Below, one piece after another: positions 33,093 through 42,338 of a stretch of 64,000 nt of DNA. The notes below the pieces were generated by a model. The model searched no databases and was not told where the DNA came from. It saw nothing but the letters and a program-made list of their open reading frames with translations. Numbering within the stretch: position 1 is the stretch's first letter; each line of letters starts with the position of its first letter. Made by a program: the position numbers and the translations under genes. Origin of the DNA: Aureimonas sp. AU12 (GTDB lineage Bacteria > Pseudomonadota > Alphaproteobacteria > Rhizobiales > Rhizobiaceae); assembly GCF_001463705.1 (NCBI RefSeq), contig NZ_BBWH01000053.1:54565-118564 (forward strand), written 5' to 3'.

Positions 33093-34604
33093 ATGGTTCC
33101 GATGGTCTTCAGCACTACCCTCCTATCCGGCATCGTTGCGCTCAACGCCGTCGGCCTCATCGGCATCCTCGTCTGGCATCTCATCTCTGCCGAGCGCGCC
33201 ATCATACGGCTTGTGGTCCAGATCGCCTTCTTCGTCACGATGAGCGGGCTCCTTCTGCGACACGACATTCTGCCTCGCGGGACCGTCGACGGTGAGATCG
33301 GCTGGCAGAGCGTAGCGCTCGTCGCTGCCAAGCTCCTGTGGTGGCTGCATCTCGCCTGGGCACTCATCGGCTTCGTGCGGATCTACCTCGTTGTCGAAGG
33401 ACATCCGCGCCAAGCCCGGCTGTTGCAGGATCTCGTCGTCGGTGGCGTCTATCTCGGCACCGCGGCCGCCATGCTGGCCTTCGTCTTTGCCGTTCCGATC
33501 GGCACGCTCGTTGCCACATCCGGCGTCGTCGCCATCATCCTCGGCCTTGCGCTCCAGAATACGCTCGGTGACGTCTTCTCCGGCATCGCCTTGTCGATCG
33601 GTCGACCCTATGCCATCGGCGACTGGATCCTTCTCGGCGACGGCACGGAAGGACGCGTGGTCGAGAGCAACTGGCGCTCGACGCATCTCCTGACCTCTAC
33701 CTGCAACATCGTGGTCCTGCCGAACAGCATACTGGCCAAGCTCGCGCTGACGAATATCAGCCGACCGGCAGAAGCGCATGTCCTCGTGATGACGCTGCGT
33801 ATCGCACCGACCAGGATGCCATCCGTAATCGTCGAGGTTCTTCGATCCGCACTCGTGAGCTGCAACACGATCCTGCGTGATCCACCGCCGGCGGTGGCCG
33901 TGCGCAAGCTCGATGCGACTGCCCTGGAGGTCGAGCTTCAGTTCACCGTGCACAGCCCCTCGCACCGGACGCCCGCCCGCAACGAGGTCGTCGACCGCGT
34001 CTATCGGCACTGCAAGTCTGCGGGTCTTCTCCTTGCCCTTCCGCCGACGGCAGGGATTCTCACCGCCGATCTTCCAACGGAGGAAACCGCTGCCACGCCG
34101 CCCGTCACGGCGCTTGGGCTCATCGACGCCGTCCCGATCTTCTCGCGTCTCGAACCGGAAGAGAAGCGACGCCTCGCCGATGCTGCCTCGACCCGCACCT
34201 ACGCGGCAGGCGATGTCGTGGCCGAGGAAGGTGCGATCCTCGACTGCCTGATGATCGTCCGGGCGGGAACGATTCAGATATTGCAGGGCGGCAAGACGGT
34301 CAGGTTCCTCTCAGCCGGCGACGCCTTCGGCGAACTGGGTCTCCTCGCCGGCTCCGTGATGCTTTGCCGGATGGAGGCACTCTCCCCTGTCACCGTCTAC
34401 GTCATTCCGGAAAGGATCATTGCCGAACTCTTGGCCGAACGTCCGGGCCTGGCGGAGGATCTCGCACGGGAATTGGCAGACCGCCTGCCTTCGCATGCTT
34501 TCGAAGGACCATCAGAGGATCGACGTCGGAAGATCCCGACTCTGATAAGGACGATCAAGGCACTCGTGCGAAAGGACGCGGCCCGGGTCAGCCCGCCCGC
34601 TTGA
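33093..34604 (+). CDS. MscS-family channel fused to a cyclic-nucleotide-binding-like domain
   Basis: 503 residues. About five membrane helices (residues 5-160) are followed by the MscS pore helix and beta domain (GVVAIILGLALQNTLGDVFSGIALSIGRPYAIGDWILLGDGTEGRVVESNWRSTHL). A C-terminal CAP-like domain (about 345-465) has GTIQILQGGKTVRFLSAGDAFGELGLLAG. The usual phosphate-binding Arg after FGEL is not at its normal place (SVMLCRM), so nucleotide binding is doubtful. Its 3' end overlaps the convergent Rrf2 gene by 17 bp. Confidence 0.88.
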   Translation: MVPMVFSTTLLSGIVALNAVGLIGILVWHLISAERAIIRLVVQIAFFVTMSGLLLRHDILPRGTVDGEIGWQSVALVAAKLLWWLHLAWALIGFVRIYLVVEGHPRQARLLQDLVVGGVYLGTAAAMLAFVFAVPIGTLVATSGVVAIILGLALQNTLGDVFSGIALSIGRPYAIGDWILLGDGTEGRVVESNWRSTHLLTSTCNIVVLPNSILAKLALTNISRPAEAHVLVMTLRIAPTRMPSVIVEVLRSALVSCNTILRDPPPAVAVRKLDATALEVELQFTVHSPSHRTPARNEVVDRVYRHCKSAGLLLALPPTAGILTADLPTEETAATPPVTALGLIDAVPIFSRLEPEEKRRLADAASTRTYAAGDVVAEEGAILDCLMIVRAGTIQILQGGKTVRFLSAGDAFGELGLLAGSVMLCRMEALSPVTVYVIPERIIAELLAERPGLAEDLARELADRLPSHAFEGPSEDRRRKIPTLIRTIKALVRKDAARVSPPA

Positions 34605-35076
34605 CCACCCACTCGTAGGTACCTTGCCAGATCGCCGGCGGCACGTCCAAAGCCAGCGTCTCCACCATGTCGGACAGGCGTACGCTGCGCAGCTTCGCCC
34701 GCCACGCTTCGTCCGCCTCCCACATCACCTTGGCGATCGAGCATGGCTTGTCGTCGCAGTGTCGGTCCGGACGGCAAGGATTGGCGGCCCGGATGTTGTT
34801 GCAGACGAAGGTCCGCGACTTGCCCTCGACGGCCTCGACGATTTCGAGAAAGTTCAGTTCTGAAGGTGGCCTCGCTAGGCGATAGCCGCCCGTCGGCCCA
34901 AGCGTCGTCAGCACCAGACCCGCTTGCGACAGGCTTTGGAGAGCCTTGGACAGGTACTCCTTTGGTAGGCCGTGCAGCTCCGCCAGTGCCTTAGTCGACA
35001 GGTACCGCCCCTCCGGAACGGCAGCGAGGATGGCGCAGCAGTGCAGGGCCCACTCGACCTGACTCTTTAGGATCAT
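34588..35076 (-). CDS. Rrf2-family transcriptional regulator
   Basis: ATG 35076 (MILKSQVEWALHCCAILAAV) is chosen from a longer frame. 162 residues. The winged HTH is LSTKALAELHGLPKEYLSKALQSLSQAGLVLTTLGPTGGYRLARPP (about 25-72). Three cysteines spaced C-x8-C-x5-C, plus a fourth (CNNIRAANPC, RHC, KPC, about 90-113), are in the position where Rrf2 proteins hold an Fe-S cluster. An operator-like palindrome lies 39 bp upstream of the start and is identical in type to the ones before the CMD operon, so both are likely targets. Confidence 0.88.
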   Translation of the reverse strand: MILKSQVEWALHCCAILAAVPEGRYLSTKALAELHGLPKEYLSKALQSLSQAGLVLTTLGPTGGYRLARPPSELNFLEIVEAVEGKSRTFVCNNIRAANPCRPDRHCDDKPCSIAKVMWEADEAWRAKLRSVRLSDMVETLALDVPPAIWQGTYEWVVKRAG

Positions 35077-35114
35077 CGAACGCCGCCATGCTGTCTCGCC
35101 ACTGAGCACAATAT

Positions 35115-35131
35115 AAGGATATTCTGCATCC
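35115..35131 (-). promoter_or_regulatory. AAGGAT-N5-GCATCC palindrome before the Rrf2 gene
   Basis: AAGGATATTCTGCATCC has the same half-sites and the same 5-nt spacer as the two sites at 31154-31189. It lies 39 bp from the Rrf2 start, fitting autoregulation. Confidence 0.65.
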
Positions 35132-35298
35132 GAAACTAGTGCGCAGTGGACACTGGTCTGCATGAGATCTGTTTTGAGATCACATCCTTGAGACGGTCAG
35201 AATGGATGGGCGAGGCGAATTTCGACCCAAGTTCGCCGCTAACAGGTCGATCGGGCGATCCCGAAACCGGACGCTGCCGTTGGCACCGCGCGAGTTGT

Positions 35299-36375
35299 CT
35301 ACAGAGACCGTGCCACCGACGCCCGCCAGACGAGTGATGCTTCGAACACGCGATCCTGAGGCTCCTCGACGATCCCGTCCGCGACGAGCCGTACCGTCCA
35401 TTCGGTGATGTCGGCCACGGGCTGTGCGAAGGTCGTCAGATCGTAGGACGCCCAGCCGGCCTGCTCTATGTCGTCGAACCCGATCACGCCGACGTCGTCC
35501 GGCACGCGGCGCCGAAAACGATGACGCACCGCGTCCATGACCCCGCAGGCCAGGAGGTCGGTCACGGCAAAGATGGCGTCGGGCGGCTCGTCGGACGAGA
35601 ACAGCGACGTCCCGCCTTGAAGCCCGCTCTCGTAGGCGGTCGCGCCGCCTTCCCACACGGCGACCTCGGCTCCCGCTTCTTTGGCGGTCGCCAGAAAGCA
35701 GTCCCGGCGGGCCGTCAGACTAGGGGTGCCGATCCCCGAGGTAACGAGGGCGAGACGCCGATAGCCTGCGCGCAGGAAGAGCGTCGCGGCTGTCCGGGCA
35801 GCGCGGGCGTTGTCGACCGACAGGTTGACCGTGCCCGGCAGGTGGTCGTCCCGATTGAGGAGCACGAGACGCTGGCCACTGTCGAGGCAGCTCTGCGCGA
35901 TCGAGCGATAGGGCGTGCCGGACAGCACCACGGTCGCATCGGCACGGTAGTTGAGGGTTTGACGCAGCGCCCCTTCCACGTTCCCCGATGCCCGCCCCGC
36001 GTTCAGCACCATGACGACCTTGCCCGCCTCCTGCAGCGACCGCGACAGACTTTCCAGAAGCCGTGACAGGTAGGGCGTGTGGATGTCTGCGACGATCAGA
36101 CAGACGATTCCGGTCTGCTGGCGCATCAGGCCTCGCGCCAGGTGATTCACGTGATAGCCGAGCTCGGCCGCGGCCGCCTCGACCTTGGCGCGCGTGTCGG
36201 GCGAGATGCTCGCGCCCGGCGTGAACGCCCGCGACACCGCGGAGCGCGAGACGCCGGCCAGCCGCGCCACCTCTTGAGCGCTCGCAAAGGTAGGGCCCGC
36301 CGACGGGCTGCGCGTCGTCTTGCTCAGAGCGCCGATCTCCCTTGCATCGCCGTGCGCCGGTCCCTGGAATAGCAA
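35299..36375 (-). CDS. LacI-family repressor
   Basis: 358 residues from TTG 36375 (the true start may be a little further in). The LacI HTH is SAQEVARLAGVSRSAVSRAFTPGASISPDTRAKVEAAAAELGYHVN (about 32-78) with the hinge LARGLMRQQTG. The periplasmic-binding-like domain includes VCLIVADIHTPYLSRLLESLSRSL, DAIFAVTDLLACGVMDAVR and DVGVIGFDDIEQAGWASYDLTT. It is divergent from the ABC transporter operon at 36465, with a perfect palindromic operator in between. The effector is probably the transported compound. Confidence 0.9.
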   Translation of the reverse strand: MLFQGPAHGDAREIGALSKTTRSPSAGPTFASAQEVARLAGVSRSAVSRAFTPGASISPDTRAKVEAAAAELGYHVNHLARGLMRQQTGIVCLIVADIHTPYLSRLLESLSRSLQEAGKVVMVLNAGRASGNVEGALRQTLNYRADATVVLSGTPYRSIAQSCLDSGQRLVLLNRDDHLPGTVNLSVDNARAARTAATLFLRAGYRRLALVTSGIGTPSLTARRDCFLATAKEAGAEVAVWEGGATAYESGLQGGTSLFSSDEPPDAIFAVTDLLACGVMDAVRHRFRRRVPDDVGVIGFDDIEQAGWASYDLTTFAQPVADITEWTVRLVADGIVEEPQDRVFEASLVWRASVARSL

Positions 36376-36420
36376 TGACAGCGCGGACTGGAGTTGACAA
36401 TCATCGATCTACGGTTGAGC

Positions 36421-36436
36421 TTGCACACGAGTGCAA
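36421..36436. promoter_or_regulatory. Perfect LacI-type operator palindrome
   Basis: TTGCAC ACGA GTGCAA has 6-bp arms with a 4-bp centre. It lies between the LacI gene and the ABC operon, 28 bp before the substrate-binding protein ATG and downstream of a TTGACA box (36394-36399). This is the position expected for repression. Confidence 0.75.
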
Positions 36437-36464
36437 ACGATGATGATGCTGGGAGGCTCGAAGC

Positions 36465-37490
36465 ATGCGCACCAAACTTCTCGTCACGACAATCCTGTTC
36501 AGTGCAATGACAGCCGCTCTGCCTGCCCGCGCCGCCGGAACGCTGAACCTCGTCTGCGCCGCCGACGTGAAGTGGTGTGAGCTGATGGAGCGGGAGTTCG
36601 AGGCCAGCCACGAAATCGACGTCAACATGGTGCGCATGAGCTCCGGTGAGGCCTACGCGCGCCTTCGCGCCGAGGCCCGCAATCCGAAGACCGACATCTG
36701 GTGGGCTGGTACAGGCGACCCTCACCTTCAGGCGGCCGACGACAACCTGACCCTCGAATACAAGTCGCCCGCCCTCGACCAGCTTCAGCCCTGGGCGCAG
36801 AAACAGGCCGAAGTCTCCGGCTACAAGACGGTCGGCGTCTACTCCGGCGCGCTCGGCTGGGGCTACAACACGCAGATTTTGGAAAAGAAGGAACTTGCGG
36901 CGCCCGCCTGCTGGAAGGACCTGACCGACGCGAAGTACAAAGGCGAGATCCAGATCGCCAACCCCAACTCGTCGGGCACCGCCTACACCGCGCTGGCCAC
37001 CCTGGTGCAGCTGATGGGCGAGGACGAGGCCTTCGCCTACCAGAAGTCGCTGAACGCCAACGTCACCCAGTACACGAAGTCCGGCTCTGCCCCGGTAAAG
37101 GCGGCGGCGCGGGGCGAGACCGGCATCGGCATCGTGTTCATGCACGACGCGGTGGCGATGACGAAGCAGGGCTTCCCGGTGAAGACGGTCGCTCCTTGCG
37201 AGGGGACCGGCTTCGAGGTCGGGTCGATGTCGATCGTCAAGGGCGCAAAGAACCTCGAGAACGCCAAGATCTTCTACGACTGGGCGCTGTCGCCGGAGGT
37301 GCAGTCGAAGGCCGCCGAGGCCGACAGTTTCCAGTTGCCGTCCAACAAGAGCGCGACCGTGCCGCCCGAGGCGCCCAAGCTCGAAGACATCAAGCTGATC
37401 GACTACGACTTTGCCAAGTACGGCAATGCCGAAACCCGCAAGGCGCTGCTGGAGCGCTGGGACCGCGAGATCGGCGCCTCCGCCAACTGA
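36465..37490 (+). CDS. ABC transporter substrate-binding protein (AfuA/FbpA-like)
   Basis: 341 residues. Signal peptide LLVTTILFSAMTAALPARAA (to about residue 24); then the family-1 binding fold TLNLVCAADVKWCELMEREFEA, DIWWAGTGDPHLQAADDN and GWGYNTQILEK. Homologous proteins were named for ferric iron, but AfuA of Actinobacillus was later shown to bind hexose phosphates. The Tyr ligand pair of iron binders cannot be judged here. The linked phosphatase favours a phosphorylated sugar or polyol substrate (inference). Confidence 0.87.
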   Translation: MRTKLLVTTILFSAMTAALPARAAGTLNLVCAADVKWCELMEREFEASHEIDVNMVRMSSGEAYARLRAEARNPKTDIWWAGTGDPHLQAADDNLTLEYKSPALDQLQPWAQKQAEVSGYKTVGVYSGALGWGYNTQILEKKELAAPACWKDLTDAKYKGEIQIANPNSSGTAYTALATLVQLMGEDEAFAYQKSLNANVTQYTKSGSAPVKAAARGETGIGIVFMHDAVAMTKQGFPVKTVAPCEGTGFEVGSMSIVKGAKNLENAKIFYDWALSPEVQSKAAEADSFQLPSNKSATVPPEAPKLEDIKLIDYDFAKYGNAETRKALLERWDREIGASAN

Positions 37491-37551
37491 TCCGGCATCG
37501 GCGGGCGCCGCTCGGACGCCCGCCGTCCCCAGCTCTCGGGAGGATCTGTCG

Positions 37552-39792
37552 ATGGATTCGCGCGTTCGCCGGCTCGACGGCGCCCTGGCCCTCGCTCTTA
37601 TCGCCTTCGCCCTCCTACCCTGGTACGGGCTGGAAGGCGGCCTGTGGTCGCTGTCTTGGGCGAACGCGTGGCCGCTCTCGCCGGACGTGGCGCCGGGCCT
37701 TCTTCAGATCGGCCTGCGCTCGGCCCTATGGCTTGTGCCGCTCGGCCTCGCGATCGCGGCGGCCGTGGCCCTGCGCTTCACGCCGCCCGGCGAGCGGCGG
37801 GGCCGATGGCTGGCAGCCGTCGGCGGCACTGGCCTTGCCTTCCTCGTCGCCGAGGGTCTGGCCATCGGCTACGGCGGCTGGAACTGGAGCGGCTGGGAAT
37901 CCCTGTTCGGGCCTTTGGACGACGGCCAGCCGCCGTTCGGCCTCGGCGCCTTCGCGCTGGCGTTGGCGTTCATCCTGTTCCTATCCTTCGGTCTAGCCGA
38001 ACGCGGGCGGCTGCGTGGTGACGCCTTCGTGCTCTCGGCCATCGCGCTGGTGGTCGCGCTTGTCACCGCCTTCGTGCTCTACCCGCTCGCCAGCCTCTTT
38101 GCAGGCGCATTCCAGGCCCTCGACGGTTCCTTCGACGCGTCGAGCTTCCTGTCGAACATTCAGGACCCGTCGATCTGGTCGCTCGCGTGCCTGACGGGAT
38201 CCGGCCATTGCGGCTTGGCCTGGCGCACCGTGACGCTCGCAATCTGCACCGGGCTCGGCACGACGATCCTCGGGCTCGCCTTCGCCCTTGTCGCCACGCG
38301 CACCGCCTTTCCCTTCAAGCGGCTGCTTCGCCTCCTGACGATCCTGCCGATCATCACGCCGCCCTTCGTCATCGGCCTCGCTCTCATCCTCCTGTTCGGG
38401 CGCTCGGGTGTCGTCACGCAAGGGGTCCTGACCCTGACCGGCCTCGACGGGGGACGCTGGCTCTACGGCTTGCCCGGCATCTGGATCGCGCAGATGCTGA
38501 GCTTCACGCCGATCGCCTTCATGGTGCTGATCGGCGTCATGGAAGGGATCAGCCCGGCGATGGAAGAGGCGGCGCAGACGATGCGCGCCAACCGCTGGCG
38601 CACGTTCTGGACGGTCACCTTCCCGCTGATGCGCCCCGGCCTCGCCAACGCCTTCCTCGTCGGCTTCATCGAGAGCATGGCCGACTTCGGCAATCCACTG
38701 GTGCTGGGCGGGAGCCATGGCGTCCTGTCGACCGAAATCTTCTTTGCCGTCGTCGGCGCGCAGAACGATCCGGCCCGTGCCGCCGTCCTCGCCCTCGTCC
38801 TCCTCGGTTTCACTCTGTCGGCCTTCTTTCTCCAGCGCCTCTGGCTGCGCGGCCGTAGCTACACGACAGTCACTGGCAAGGGCGATTCTGGCCGCCATGT
38901 GCCGCTCGATCCGAAGCTGCGCGCCGCCGTGGTGGGCGCGGTCTCGGTCTGGGTGTTCTTCACGCTGACCGTCTACGCGATGATCGTCGCCGGCAGCTTC
39001 GTGCGCACGCTCGGTCTCGACAACACGCTGACGCTCGAACACTACGCCAAGGCCTTCTCGGTTTCCGCCGGGGACGCCGGCCTGCGCTGGACGGGTGTTG
39101 CCTGGAACTCGTTTTGGACGACGATGGAGATCGCTCTGATCGCCGCGCCCCTCACGGCACTGGTCGGCCTTCTCTCGGCCTACCTGCTGGTCCGCCAGCG
39201 CTTTGCCGGCCGCGAGTTGCTGGAGTTCGTGCTGATGCTGTCCTTCGCCATCCCCGGCACGGTGATCGGCGTGTCCTATGTGCTCGCCTTCAACCTGCCG
39301 CCGATCGAGATGACCGGCACGGCGCTGATTCTCGTGATCTGCTTCGTGTTTCGCAACATGCCGGTGGGCGTGCGGGGCGGCATCGCGGCGATGAGCCAGC
39401 TCGACCGCAGCCTCGACGAGGCGTCGCTGACCTTGGGCGCCAACTCCTTCACGACGCTCCGGCGCGTCGTGCTGCCCCTCCTGAAGCCGGCCATCGTCGC
39501 GGCATTGGTCTATTCCTTCGTGCGTTCGATCACCTCGATCAGCGCCGTGATCTTCCTGGTCAGCGCCCAGTACAACATGGCGACTTCCTACATCGTCGGC
39601 CTGACCGAGAACGGCGAATACGGCGTCGCCATCGCCTATTCCACCATGTTGATCGTGGTGATGATCTGCGTCATCGGGCTGTTCCAGCTCGCGGTGGGCA
39701 AGCGCACGCTCCGGCGTGAGACCCGCAACGTCGCACCGGCCGCCGCAGCCCCGACGACCACCATCACGCTTTCCAAGGAAACGCCCGCATGA
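37552..39792 (+). CDS. Fused two-domain ABC permease (AfuB/FbpB-like)
   Basis: ATG 37552 with GGGAGG upstream. 746 residues, with two permease domains and at least 12 membrane segments. Two EAA loops are visible: EEAAQTMRANRWRTFWTVTFPLMRPG (about 346-371) and DEASLTLGANSFTTLRRVVLPLLKP (about 622-646). The N-terminal 150 residues are an extra membrane part. It overlaps the ATPase gene by ATGA, so the two are translationally coupled. Confidence 0.92.
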   Translation: MDSRVRRLDGALALALIAFALLPWYGLEGGLWSLSWANAWPLSPDVAPGLLQIGLRSALWLVPLGLAIAAAVALRFTPPGERRGRWLAAVGGTGLAFLVAEGLAIGYGGWNWSGWESLFGPLDDGQPPFGLGAFALALAFILFLSFGLAERGRLRGDAFVLSAIALVVALVTAFVLYPLASLFAGAFQALDGSFDASSFLSNIQDPSIWSLACLTGSGHCGLAWRTVTLAICTGLGTTILGLAFALVATRTAFPFKRLLRLLTILPIITPPFVIGLALILLFGRSGVVTQGVLTLTGLDGGRWLYGLPGIWIAQMLSFTPIAFMVLIGVMEGISPAMEEAAQTMRANRWRTFWTVTFPLMRPGLANAFLVGFIESMADFGNPLVLGGSHGVLSTEIFFAVVGAQNDPARAAVLALVLLGFTLSAFFLQRLWLRGRSYTTVTGKGDSGRHVPLDPKLRAAVVGAVSVWVFFTLTVYAMIVAGSFVRTLGLDNTLTLEHYAKAFSVSAGDAGLRWTGVAWNSFWTTMEIALIAAPLTALVGLLSAYLLVRQRFAGRELLEFVLMLSFAIPGTVIGVSYVLAFNLPPIEMTGTALILVICFVFRNMPVGVRGGIAAMSQLDRSLDEASLTLGANSFTTLRRVVLPLLKPAIVAALVYSFVRSITSISAVIFLVSAQYNMATSYIVGLTENGEYGVAIAYSTMLIVVMICVIGLFQLAVGKRTLRRETRNVAPAAAAPTTTITLSKETPA

Positions 39793-40856
39793 GCCAGCCC
39801 GCAGAACTCAAGGGGTCCGTGCGCTTCGAAGCCGTCGAGAAGCGTTTCGGGTCGGTCGTCGCCATTCGTTCGCTGTCCTTCGACATCGAGCCGGGATCGC
39901 TGGTCACGCTGCTGGGGCCGTCTGGCTGCGGCAAGACCACGACGCTTCGCATGCTCGCCGGCCTCGAGCAGCCGACGGCAGGGCGCATCCTGATCGGAGG
40001 GCGGGACGTCACCAACCTGCCGGCCAACGAGCGCGACGTCTCGATGGTGTTCCAGTCCTACGCCCTCTTCCCGCACATGACGGTCGGCGAGAATGTCGCC
40101 TACGGCCTGCGCTCGGGCGGCAGTTCCAAGCGCGAAGCTTTGGAGCGGGGGAAGGATGGCCTTGCACTGGTGGGTCTGGCTGGCTTCGCCGACCGCCTGC
40201 CGAGTGAACTGTCCGGCGGACAGCAGCAGCGTGTAGCCGTGGCGCGGGCGCTGGTGCTGGAGCCCCAGGTCCTGCTTCTCGACGAGCCGCTGTCCAACCT
40301 CGATGCGCGTCTGCGCCGCCATGTCCGTACCGAAATCCGCGAGCTTCAGCAGCGGCTCGGTTTCACCGCCGTCTACGTCACGCACGACCAAGAGGAGGCG
40401 CTGGCCGTTTCCGACCGGATCGTCGTGATGCAGAGCGGCGAGATCGCGCAGGCGGGTACGCCACGCGAGCTCTACGAGGCACCGGCCTCCTCCTTCATCG
40501 CCGACTTCATCGGCGAGGCGAACGTCGTCCCTTGCGAGGTCGCAAGGCGCGCGGATGGCGGGCTGGAGGCCCGGCTTGGTGGCCTGCGCCATCCGATCCG
40601 AGCGCCGGACGAGCGCGAAGGCGCCGCCAGGCTCGCGATCCGGCCCAACGCGATGACGATCGGTGAGCCAAGACCCGACCGCCTGGACGGGCGCGTCGCC
40701 AGCGCCGCCTATCTCGGCGACCACATCGAATACGAGGTCGAGACGGCGCACGGCCGCCTCTTCGTCGTCGACACCGCGATCGAGAACGTACGCCCCGTTG
40801 CCAGCGATATCGGCATTGGCCTGCATGAGCGCGGCGTTGCCCTGATCCCAGCCTGA
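39789..40856 (+). CDS. ABC transporter ATPase (AfuC/FbpC-like)
   Basis: 355 residues. Walker A LLGPSGCGKTTTLRML (about 39), Q-loop VFQSYALFPHMTV, signature [15 protein letters not shown] (about 140), Walker B LLLDEPLSNLDARLR, H-loop YVTHDQEEALAVSD. A C-terminal TOBE domain follows (about 275-355). ATGA overlap with the permease gene. Confidence 0.92.
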   Translation: MSQPAELKGSVRFEAVEKRFGSVVAIRSLSFDIEPGSLVTLLGPSGCGKTTTLRMLAGLEQPTAGRILIGGRDVTNLPANERDVSMVFQSYALFPHMTVGENVAYGLRSGGSSKREALERGKDGLALVGLAGFADRLPSELSGGQQQRVAVARALVLEPQVLLLDEPLSNLDARLRRHVRTEIRELQQRLGFTAVYVTHDQEEALAVSDRIVVMQSGEIAQAGTPRELYEAPASSFIADFIGEANVVPCEVARRADGGLEARLGGLRHPIRAPDEREGAARLAIRPNAMTIGEPRPDRLDGRVASAAYLGDHIEYEVETAHGRLFVVDTAIENVRPVASDIGIGLHERGVALIPA

Positions 40857-40864
40857 GAGAACCC

Positions 40865-41680
40865 ATGTCCGACACGATCGACCATTCCGACATTGCCGTC
40901 GCAGATCGGCAGATGCTGGCCGAAGCCATCGCCCGTGAAGGCGGGGCCGTTGCGCTCGGCTATTTCCGCGATCGCTCGCGACTCACGATCGACCAGAAGA
41001 CGAGCGGGCAGGACGTCGTCTCCATCGCCGACAAGGAGGTCGAGACCCTGCTGCGCGAGCGCATCACGGCTCGCTTCCCCGACGACGGCTTGCTCGGCGA
41101 GGAGTATGGCCTTCAGGAGGGAGCGTCCGGTTTCCGCTGGGTGATGGATCCAATCGACGGAACCAGCCCCTTCGTGTTCGGGATCCCCGCCTGGTGCGTC
41201 TCGATCGCGATCATGCAAGGGGATGCGATCGTCGCCGGCGTCATCTACGCGCCGACCACCGACGAACTCTATTCCGCACGCCGCAGGAACGGGGCGACGC
41301 TTAACGGGCAGCCCATCCGAGTTTCCAGCGAAGCGACGCTGCAGTCCGGCGTCCTCGGCCTCGGCGCCAATCACCGCATTCCCAGCCGGGTCGTCTCCGA
41401 CGTCGTCCGGCAACTCCTCGATGAAGGCGGCATGTTCATCCGCAATGGATCCGGGGCGCTGATGATGGCCTATGTCGCGGCCGGGCGTCTGGCGGCCTAC
41501 TGGGAGCCCCACATGAACGCCTGGGACTGCTACGCAGGCTACGTACTGATCGAGGAGGCGGGCGGCTGGATCGTCGATCCGTCAAAATGGAGCAGCATGA
41601 GCGCGGGTGGAGCCGTGATCGTGGGCTCGCCGGGCACGAAGGCGGACCTCCTGCGGATCGTCGAAGCAAATGCCGCCTGA
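40865..41680 (+). CDS. Inositol-monophosphatase-family phosphatase
   Basis: 271 residues, 8 bp after the ATPase gene. All family metal motifs are present: GEEYG (about 78-82), WVMDPIDGTSPFVFGIPAW (about 92-110) and HMNAWDCYAGYVLIEEAGG (about 217-235). Members remove phosphate from inositol, histidinol phosphate, fructose bisphosphate or related compounds with Mg2+. Being the last gene of an uptake operon, it probably dephosphorylates the imported ligand. Confidence 0.9.
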   Translation: MSDTIDHSDIAVADRQMLAEAIAREGGAVALGYFRDRSRLTIDQKTSGQDVVSIADKEVETLLRERITARFPDDGLLGEEYGLQEGASGFRWVMDPIDGTSPFVFGIPAWCVSIAIMQGDAIVAGVIYAPTTDELYSARRRNGATLNGQPIRVSSEATLQSGVLGLGANHRIPSRVVSDVVRQLLDEGGMFIRNGSGALMMAYVAAGRLAAYWEPHMNAWDCYAGYVLIEEAGGWIVDPSKWSSMSAGGAVIVGSPGTKADLLRIVEANAA

Positions 41681-41756
41681 ACCGCCGTCGCATCCGGTCC
41701 CGATCGAACCCATACTCGGCAATGTGTTAGATCCGTCGCATCGCTGAGCCTTCGCC

Positions 41757-42329
41757 ATGGCATCACTCCTCTTTGTTACCCATCCCGAAGTCGTCATCGA
41801 TCCGGCCGTGCCGATCGAACGCTGGCAGTTGAGCCACAAGGGCATCGAGCGGATGCGAGCATTCTCGCGCTCGCCAGTGTGCGCCGACGTTCGGGCGATC
41901 TGGGCCAGCAGCGAGACGAAGGCGATCGAAGCGGCCGGCATCCTGGCCGGGGCTCTGGGTCTTGGCTTCCAGGTCTCGAAGGATCTCGGCGAGAACGAGC
42001 GGAGCGCGACCGGCTTTCTTCCGCCAACGGAGTTCGAAGCGGTTGCCGACGCATTCTTTGCGGAGCCGAACACCAGCATTCGAGGTTGGGAACGTGCGAT
42101 CGACGCGCAGGCGCGCGTCCGGGAGGCCTTGCTTCGGATCCTGAGCCGACATGAAGAGGGCGACGTGGCAGTGGTTTCCCATGGAGCCGTCGGCACCCTC
42201 CTGTTCTGTTCACTTTCAGGACATGCCATATCGAGAAGCCTCGATCAGCCTTCCCAGGGACATTGGTGGAAAGCTGTCCTGCCCAGCCTTCAACCGTCGA
42301 ACTGTTGGGCACCGATCGCACCCTGTTGA
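41757..42329 (+). CDS. Histidine phosphatase (phosphoglycerate mutase-like) protein
   Basis: 190 residues. The N-terminal motif is FVTHPEVVID (the usual RHG becomes THP, with the phospho-acceptor His8 retained). SHKGIERMRAF, WASSETKAIEAAGIL, ENERSATGFLPP and VVSHGAVGTLLFCSL (second His) complete the fold. The altered RHG occurs in a subgroup of the family. The next gene, a NUDIX protein, starts 10 bp after the stop. Confidence 0.8.
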   Translation: MASLLFVTHPEVVIDPAVPIERWQLSHKGIERMRAFSRSPVCADVRAIWASSETKAIEAAGILAGALGLGFQVSKDLGENERSATGFLPPTEFEAVADAFFAEPNTSIRGWERAIDAQARVREALLRILSRHEEGDVAVVSHGAVGTLLFCSLSGHAISRSLDQPSQGHWWKAVLPSLQPSNCWAPIAPC

Positions 42330-42338
42330 TGCCGAAGG

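Noticed and set aside
33123..34010. A 295-codon reading frame on the minus strand
   Set aside because: It is antisense to the MscS-type channel gene and has no recognisable domain.
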